DNA from: Rhyacophila brunnea
Lineage: Eukaryota; Arthropoda; Insecta; Trichoptera; Rhyacophilidae
Direction: 5' to 3'
NCBI GenBank assembly: GCA_022495005.1
Contig: JAGYXB010000825.1
Coordinates: 1 to 64,000 of the forward strand
DNA length: 64,000 nt
The position numbers and the translations under genes are program-made. The notes beneath the pieces were generated by a model. The model saw nothing but the letters and a program-made list of their open reading frames with translations, was not told the origin of the DNA and searched no databases. This document shows positions 58,833-64,000 of the stretch, in pieces (positions within the stretch are counted from its first letter, which is position 1; each line of letters starts with the position of its first letter).

Positions 58833-59194
58833 AGCGTCAATTACATTGAGCTTCTTTAGGAGCTATTTGTTGGCGAATTTAAAAGCGGGCGATTCAGCTA
58901 CTGCGATTTGATGATTACAAACAAAACTTTCCATTCGCTGAGAACCCACAAGCCAGTGACTATTTTGACAGAACGTAGTTCGTTTTTTTACCGGGAGGTT
59001 GCTACTGCGCTCTACTGCGCAAACGCAGTAGACCCACACGCCGGCGTGTAAAGTTGACCGGCTTTCAACTTTTTTCGGTAGAGTGTTTACAACCTGCTTG
59101 TTAGCTTGTTCGATGATTACACTGGGCGACTTTACAGGCAGATTGTAAATTCGCCAACAAACAGCTCGTAAAGAAGCTCAATGTAATTGACGCT
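58833..59194. mobile_element. PIF/Harbinger-type MITE, 362 bp
   Basis: Left arm 'agcgtcaattacattgagct' then 'tctttaggagctatttgttg'. Right arm 'caacaaacagctcgtaaaga' then 'agctcaatgtaattgacgct'. TAA lies on both sides (58830-58832, 59195-59197), fitting TWA target duplication. The centre is GC-richer ('actgcgctctactgcgcaaa'). No transposase. Confidence 0.8.
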
Positions 59195-60741
59195 TAAGTA
59201 TACTTACTACCAGTATAAAAAATACTTAGTGTCGAAACTTGTTCCAAAATACCTACCAGTATTTGGGATATTCGTTCATTCGGATATTCATTTGGGATAT
59301 ATAAGTTTCAATTATATCACATTCAAAAATCGAGAAACTCGACGACGTGACGAAACCAGATAAACGCGTAAATACTTATCAGAACTCGAGCACTGGTACC
59401 TATTCCGGGACTTGAGACTGACGTCAACTCGATTTAAGTCTCATACTCAACTGGAACTAAAACTAACTCAATATTATTACTATAAAACGAACATATCACC
59501 ATTTCTATCCTTCACTATACTAACTTTATAACTGAGGAGAAAGGGAGAGAAATGACAGTTGAGTATATCACGGCAAGACATACCGTCGTTATAGATTGGT
59601 TTGCCGAATATCCGTTTTTGTCGAAATCGACCTTTTAATTCAGAATGTTTTTTTGTATCTAAATGAACCAGAACCGTCCTTTTATTTAAATTACTTAGTA
59701 ATTGTAATGAATACATCATTCATATGCTGTAAAAACAACAATTTAAATATCTCCATGTATTTAAATATAGGATTATGAAATTTGTTTTTCGTCTCCTGAA
59801 CATTTGGTCTATTCGGGAAACCAATCATACAGCGACGATACGTGTATTATGCTATCTCGCACGCGCGCATTTAATGTCAATAGTATTTAAAGCCTACCAA
59901 CAGTATCAACAAGCGAGTCGCGGCGATAACTTTATTGGGCCACGCGTACTGAGTATGGGTAGTATAGATCGCACAACCAGAGTTGAGGCGGTTGAATACT
60001 CACACAGACGCATTCAAAAAAAGGAACAGCCTGTAAAAGAATACTGTATTCTTCATAAATTCACCAATACATATAATCTTTCGTATCTGTGTCGCACCAA
60101 CTCTGGCTGAGAGACCTATACGTGCCGATACTTGAGTACGAAAACTGGTGACAGTATTTCTAACTGACCTCTAGTGGGTAGGTTGTAGGTTAGGTGTTTT
60201 GTCTGGGATTAGCATTATCATAATTGACCCAAACAATAGTGTATGGAAAATACACGTTTTTGTTGAGACAGGAAAATATCTACTAATATCTATAAGTGTG
60301 TAAGTGTGTAAAAACTGCTTTATTAGATTTTTTAAATTAATCTCAGCTATTTATCAACTGGTGAGTTTTAATATAAAAAAACGTAAATAAGAAAGTAAGC
60401 CACAATTGACTTGCTTAATTTAAAGTATCCACATCAGATTGCCTCATCGGGGATTGCCCGTTTCTAACGTAAACACGATGCTGGTTCCCCTGGGGAGACT
60501 GTGTAAAGTCACTGAGAGAGTGTGTACCTATATTTATAATCTAGTTTCAGTGACGTCACAGCGTTAGCGTAGACAGGTATACATAATATGTAGGTGTTTT
60601 TTCATTGTATCTACAAACCGATGACGATAATTGGCGCGTTTCGAAGAAGTTTCTTAATAGACGATTCTTTCGAGGAATTAAAGTTTCGCACACATTGTTC
60701 AATTTATTTATTATTTAAATTATATGTGAGGTATTTATTAA
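59195..60741. other. Spacer with unassigned 111-codon frame
   Basis: A plus-strand frame at 59775-60110 has ordinary composition but no recognised motif. 'accagagttg' and 'caactctggc' near 59980 and 60100 are inverted, hinting at a small unrecognised element. Nothing else supported. Confidence 0.3.
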
Positions 60742-61745
60742 TGATTGCAATACCGGTATTTTAAACCCGGTATTTTTTTTTATCGATACGAAAATACCGG
60801 TATTTTCGCTATTAAGGCTATACCTCAGCTGAGGCATGGTCTAAAAAGATCGTGACTAGGCGATGCGCGGATTGCGGGTCGCGGGTGTAAATGACGCTAG
60901 CCGAACGAAATATAATTTGTCATAAAAATTCAACATGCGTTCTTTTTATGTTATTTTTATTATTATATTCGTAATAATAATAGTATATTCATTGACATGT
61001 TTTCTTTTTCAAGTACCTACATGCGCAACGTTTTTTAGTCATCTTTACGCGATTTAAGAATATATTCATCCGACTCCATCAGAAAAGAAATTGAGGTGCG
61101 AACAGGTCGACTATCCCTCTCCGAATGGCAACGCGGCCGAAATTTCGTTCCATATAGTGTTGAAAATTATTTGCCGTTTCACTTATGTACGCTCTTAAGA
61201 AAGCATATTTGTATATTATACATAATATTGAAAACACACAAAAATGTAGGTCAAAAAAGTCCGCCGCCCATAGACCACTATGCTAAAGCTGTCATACTAA
61301 TTACGACAAATTTTAACTATTGGCTCTTAATACTCTCTGAAGCGCTTTCCAAATTGAGCTACGATTGGCTATCGACTTCTGTATTATAAATCAAAGTAGG
61401 TATTACTTTAATTACTAACCGACGTCACGGATTACTCCAAGATATTTTTGTGTTTTAACTTACTTGAACTTGCTAATAATTTAATAAACTATTTTTTATA
61501 CAAAGAATAATTCACAAGATTTTAGAAAATACTAAAAAAATAGTTTATTATATTTGTACAAAACATATGTTTTTCAAAAATGAATTTAATGTTATTTTTT
61601 CACTACTTACAACTATAAATTGTATATAATTAAATTTGTTGTATAGGTACTCAAGTTCTATGCTGCCAACATGGAAACAATATATGAACTGAAACCAACA
61701 AAAGTTAAATACATAATATTAAAACAAAATCCCTCAAATATAATA
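60742..61745 (+). mobile_element. hAT-like element split by F3
   Basis: 60742-60822 ('gattgcaataccggtatttt', 'cgaaaataccggtattttcg') matches the left part of the hAT at 17591. 61555-61745 ('accaacaaaagttaaataca', 'ttaaaacaaaatccctcaaa') matches its interior at 17700-17870. The intervening sequence is F3. The right terminus is not preserved. Confidence 0.7.
60823..61550 (+). mobile_element. Element F3 inside the hAT copy
   Basis: Starts '(ttaag)gctatacctcagctgaggca' and contains 'agccgaacgaaatataattt' and 'caacgcggccgaaatttcgt', matching 31440-31940 in reverse complement. 61330-61535 matches 63835-64000 inverted ('ctaaccgacgtcacggatta'). The 97-codon frame within it is repeat sequence. Borders are approximate and class unknown. 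Confidence 0.65.
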
Positions 61746-61749
61746 CTTT

Positions 61750-62050
61750 TCTTAGACCCGCTCATCAGCGCTCTTCCAAATCAAAAAGTTTTTAAAAGGC
61801 CAATAGTTAAAGTTTGTCGTAATTAATATGTCACCTAGAAGCATAGTGGACAATGCGCGGACAGGGCGCAAACCCAAGAGGTGCAGGTTCGATTCCTGCC
61901 GGGTGTCTTACTTTTTTCAAAAGGATTTTTTTTATTGGTTATAATATATTTTCTCAGAAGTGTATTTCAAAATTATGTATGTTCAATAATTAGAATGGTA
62001 TATTCTTAAATTTTGTGAATTATTCATTGAATTAAAGACATAGTAATTAA
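61750..62050 (+). mobile_element. SINE D / tRNA-headed repeat
   Basis: tRNA-like block 'gcatagtggacaatgcgcgg', 'gcgcaaacccaagaggtgca' and 'ggttcgattcctgccgggtg' (61850-61908), then tail 'cttttttcaaaaggattttt' and 'attggttataatatattttc'. The tail matches 63725-63790 inverted. The T arm pairs well (gcagg/cctgc), but the acceptor and D arms do not, so it is not called a functional tRNA. Confidence 0.6.
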
Positions 62051-62053
62051 AAA

Positions 62054-62757
62054 GTAAAACTTCTTTGGCGTAACAAAACAAAAATAAGCCGTTACCTGAG
62101 TCTATTAATATTACAGTGGATTAGGTTGTCGTAAACGTACGCGATTCATCTGTGTCTAAGCACATGATAATTGTAATTTAATTATTGTATTGGACCAAAA
62201 CTCATCTTTGCCATACAGCGGTTATAATCGATTCAGAAGTGCCCATGATGAATTAATTAAAAATATATATTTTTTTAATTATTTACCAATTCAATATTCA
62301 TAAAAAATATTTATTAATTGATATATAATTTTATTCATAAATAATACTTACATAAATATAGCCTCAATTCTTGATACACAATCTTTACAATGAAAAATAA
62401 ATATACACTCCAATAAAGTTTTATGAATATAAAGTAACAGTGTAGAATGGTAGTCTCCAGAAATTTGTTTATAAACATATATATTTATTATGACACAATA
62501 TTGGTTATGTTTACAAAACGTGCTGTTTACTTGGTTGTATTGAACGACTAACTAAATGACACTATGCGCATGCGCATGTAGCCGTGAGACCGAAATGAAT
62601 ATAATCATAATAATAAATTATGTGTTGCATCGGCGCGTGCAACTTCCGTCACGCGCCAGACGTGTTACATCGGCGCGCGTAACTTCGTCACACGCCAAAA
62701 ATACTCTCTGATCTGTTTTCCCAAACGCGCCAAAAGAAGTATAATTTCAAAAATATA
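62054..62757 (-). mobile_element. MITE family K, tRNA-variant relative with altered interior
   Basis: One end 'aaaacttctttggcgtaaca', the other 'ccaaacgcgccaaaagaagt' then 'ataatttcaa'. Near the latter, 'tgttgcatcggcgcgtgcaa' and 'tgttacatcggcgcgcgtaa' form a tandem duplication of about 45 bp. Most of the interior is unrelated AT-rich DNA, so a second insertion or rearrangement is likely. Confidence 0.6.
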
Positions 62758-62779
62758 TTATTAATATAACATGAGTATT

Positions 62780-63010
62780 GGATAGTGACATGGCACGTCC
62801 TTGTTGGTAGATGCTCCAGTTCCAGTCTGTCGCCGACAAAAGCAGATTACAGGCGCTTGTGGGAAATCAGTCGAAGAGCGACCGACCGGTCTGCGGTGGG
62901 TACATGCTGCCGCCTCCTGGGGATTTAGCATGCCTGGTACAGAGTGGCAGGGCGTAGCGCATTATTATCAGATAGATTATTTGATGACCTACGTTAGTTG
63001 CTTTGACTAG
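62780..63010. other. GC-rich unassigned island
   Basis: About 50% GC ('ctgccgcctcctggggattt', 'gaagagcgaccgaccggtct') and open in two plus-strand frames, but with no splice sites, known motif or repeat partner in this window. It may be a LINE or gene fragment. Confidence 0.3.
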
Positions 63011-63190
63011 TTTGATTACATAGGGATATCCTGAGGAAGGGCATGGATTATCAATTAGTGAATTCGTGTCTTCAATATAATTACTTACTTACTAACTAAC
63101 TTTGCATTAATTTCACTTGAGCTCTATAATATTTTATTGTTACTGTTTTCCAGCCTTAAGGCCTAACGCCTAAAGCGACTCTAGTAAAAA

Positions 63191-63684
63191 TAATTACAAG
63201 ATAAAAAGAACTTTTTATATACCACGTTTTTAAATTTTCTCTTGTAAACTCATATAAACTTGACAATTTTCTATGTATTAATAATAAAATTTAGGACAAA
63301 TAAGGCAATTGTCAATAAATCATTTTTTTTGCTATTTTGCAACATACAAATATATAATACTGAAATGTCATTTTGATTTCCATAGTAACGCACCTATATA
63401 TTAATAATTTAGTTGCTAGGACCACCGCCTTAACAACCAATAATAGTGGATTGGATTACGGATTTCTTCCGAAATAACTTTTCATACAAAACAGAATTAA
63501 CTGAAAATGAATTCAATTCTACTTAAAGATGGCTAAAAGTAAAAAAAGAATGCATTGGCATCGTGTTCTGATATATTCTAAAAGTTTCAAATGTCTAGCT
63601 AGTCGGGAAGTTAGTTAAAATCGATTGCAAGATTTGTATTGGATAAACAACCACCGGACATACGAGCTAAGAAAAACGTGGTAA
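63191..63684 (+). mobile_element. Element F2
   Basis: 'taattacaagataaaaagaa', 'gatttccatagtaacgcacc', 'aagtttcaaatgtctagcta' and 'gctaagaaaaacgtggtaa'. Essentially full length. Confidence 0.85.
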
Positions 63685-63724
63685 TATGAAAAAAGTTTTA
63701 AATAAGTATTTAGTTATACATTAC

Positions 63725-63830
63725 CTATACATAATTTTGAAAACACTTCTGGGAAAATATATTATAACCAATAGAAAAAATCTTTTTGAAAAAAGTAAGA
63801 ATCAAACCAGAATCTCTCGGGTTAGAATAA
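63725..63830 (-). mobile_element. SINE D tail and eroded head
   Basis: 'tacataattttgaaaacact' and 'aaaatatattataaccaata' are the reverse complement of 61930-61985. 'agaatcaaaccagaatctct' is the eroded tRNA-like head. Confidence 0.6.
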
Positions 63831-63834
63831 GAAT

Positions 63835-64000
63835 GTTACACTATTAAATCTTGTGAATTATTCGTTGAATAAAAAAATAGTTAATTACAAATTATTAGCA
63901 AGCTCAAGTAAGTAACAACAAAAAATCTTGGAGTGATCCGTGACGTCGGTTAGTAATTAAAGTAATACCTACGTTGATTCGCCAATAGTAGCTCAATTTG
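63835..64000 (-). mobile_element. Element F3, runs off the window
   Basis: 'gtgacgtcggttagtaatta' and 'cgccaatagtagctcaattt' are the reverse complement of 61355-61440. Truncated by the window edge. Confidence 0.65.

Noticed and set aside
59775..60110. 111-codon frame as a gene
   Set aside because: No recognisable motif, no splice or promoter support, and flanking small inverted repeats make chance or TE origin as likely.
61848..61910. Possible functional tRNA gene
   Set aside because: The T arm is good, but the D arm and acceptor stem do not pair, and related degraded copies exist nearby, so it is a SINE head.

Overview
This is AT-rich animal nuclear DNA, most likely from an insect. A butterfly or moth is my best guess, from tRNA-headed SINEs, RTE-type LINE ends with TGA-repeat tails, many short hAT and foldback elements, and frequent 'gtaggtac' runs. 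That assignment is inference. There are no operons, ribosome binding sites or CRISPR arrays. No intact protein-coding gene is visible. Almost every open frame lies in satellite, SINE, LINE debris or random AT-rich DNA. The one host-gene signal is a probable 151-bp internal exon on the minus strand at 20014-20164 with good splice sites, so much of the window may be intron of an unidentified minus-strand gene.

Layout. 1-3205: AT-rich DNA with a foldback repeat and a truncated MITE (family T). 3206-3803: a full family-T MITE. 3804-11012: a 7.2-kb satellite that starts exactly at the right end of that MITE and whose monomers are copies of its terminal inverted repeat. 11013-16800: a 90-bp tandem triplet, a TA run, a tRNA-SINE, a near-perfect 318-bp hairpin element, and two minus-strand RTE-like LINE ends. 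16800-22960: dispersed repeat R, a hAT element with 8-bp target duplication, a TIR element (P) carrying a nested second element (F2), the candidate exon, and another hAT element. 22961-32610: a MITE with ends near 'gaagttatacttc' (family K), SINE B, foldbacks, a degenerate hAT, an RTE fragment with reverse-transcriptase motif, repeat R, and elements F2 and F3. 32611-44190: RTE ends (one with a 5' inversion), K with a tRNA-like half, a broken LINE reverse-transcriptase end, a second P copy without the nested insert, and three hAT-like elements with clear target duplications. 44191-57550: SINEs A and B, more LINE ends, K copies and a second complete T MITE. 57551-64000: a Harbinger-type MITE with TAA duplication, a hAT split by F3, SINE D, a rearranged K, and F2 and F3 copies running off the edge.

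The elements do not form one pathway. They are a nested archive of non-autonomous mobile DNA. The most notable structure is the satellite apparently born from a transposon end. Family letters (T, P, K, F2, F3, R, L3, SINE A/B/D) are working labels defined only by comparisons inside this window.
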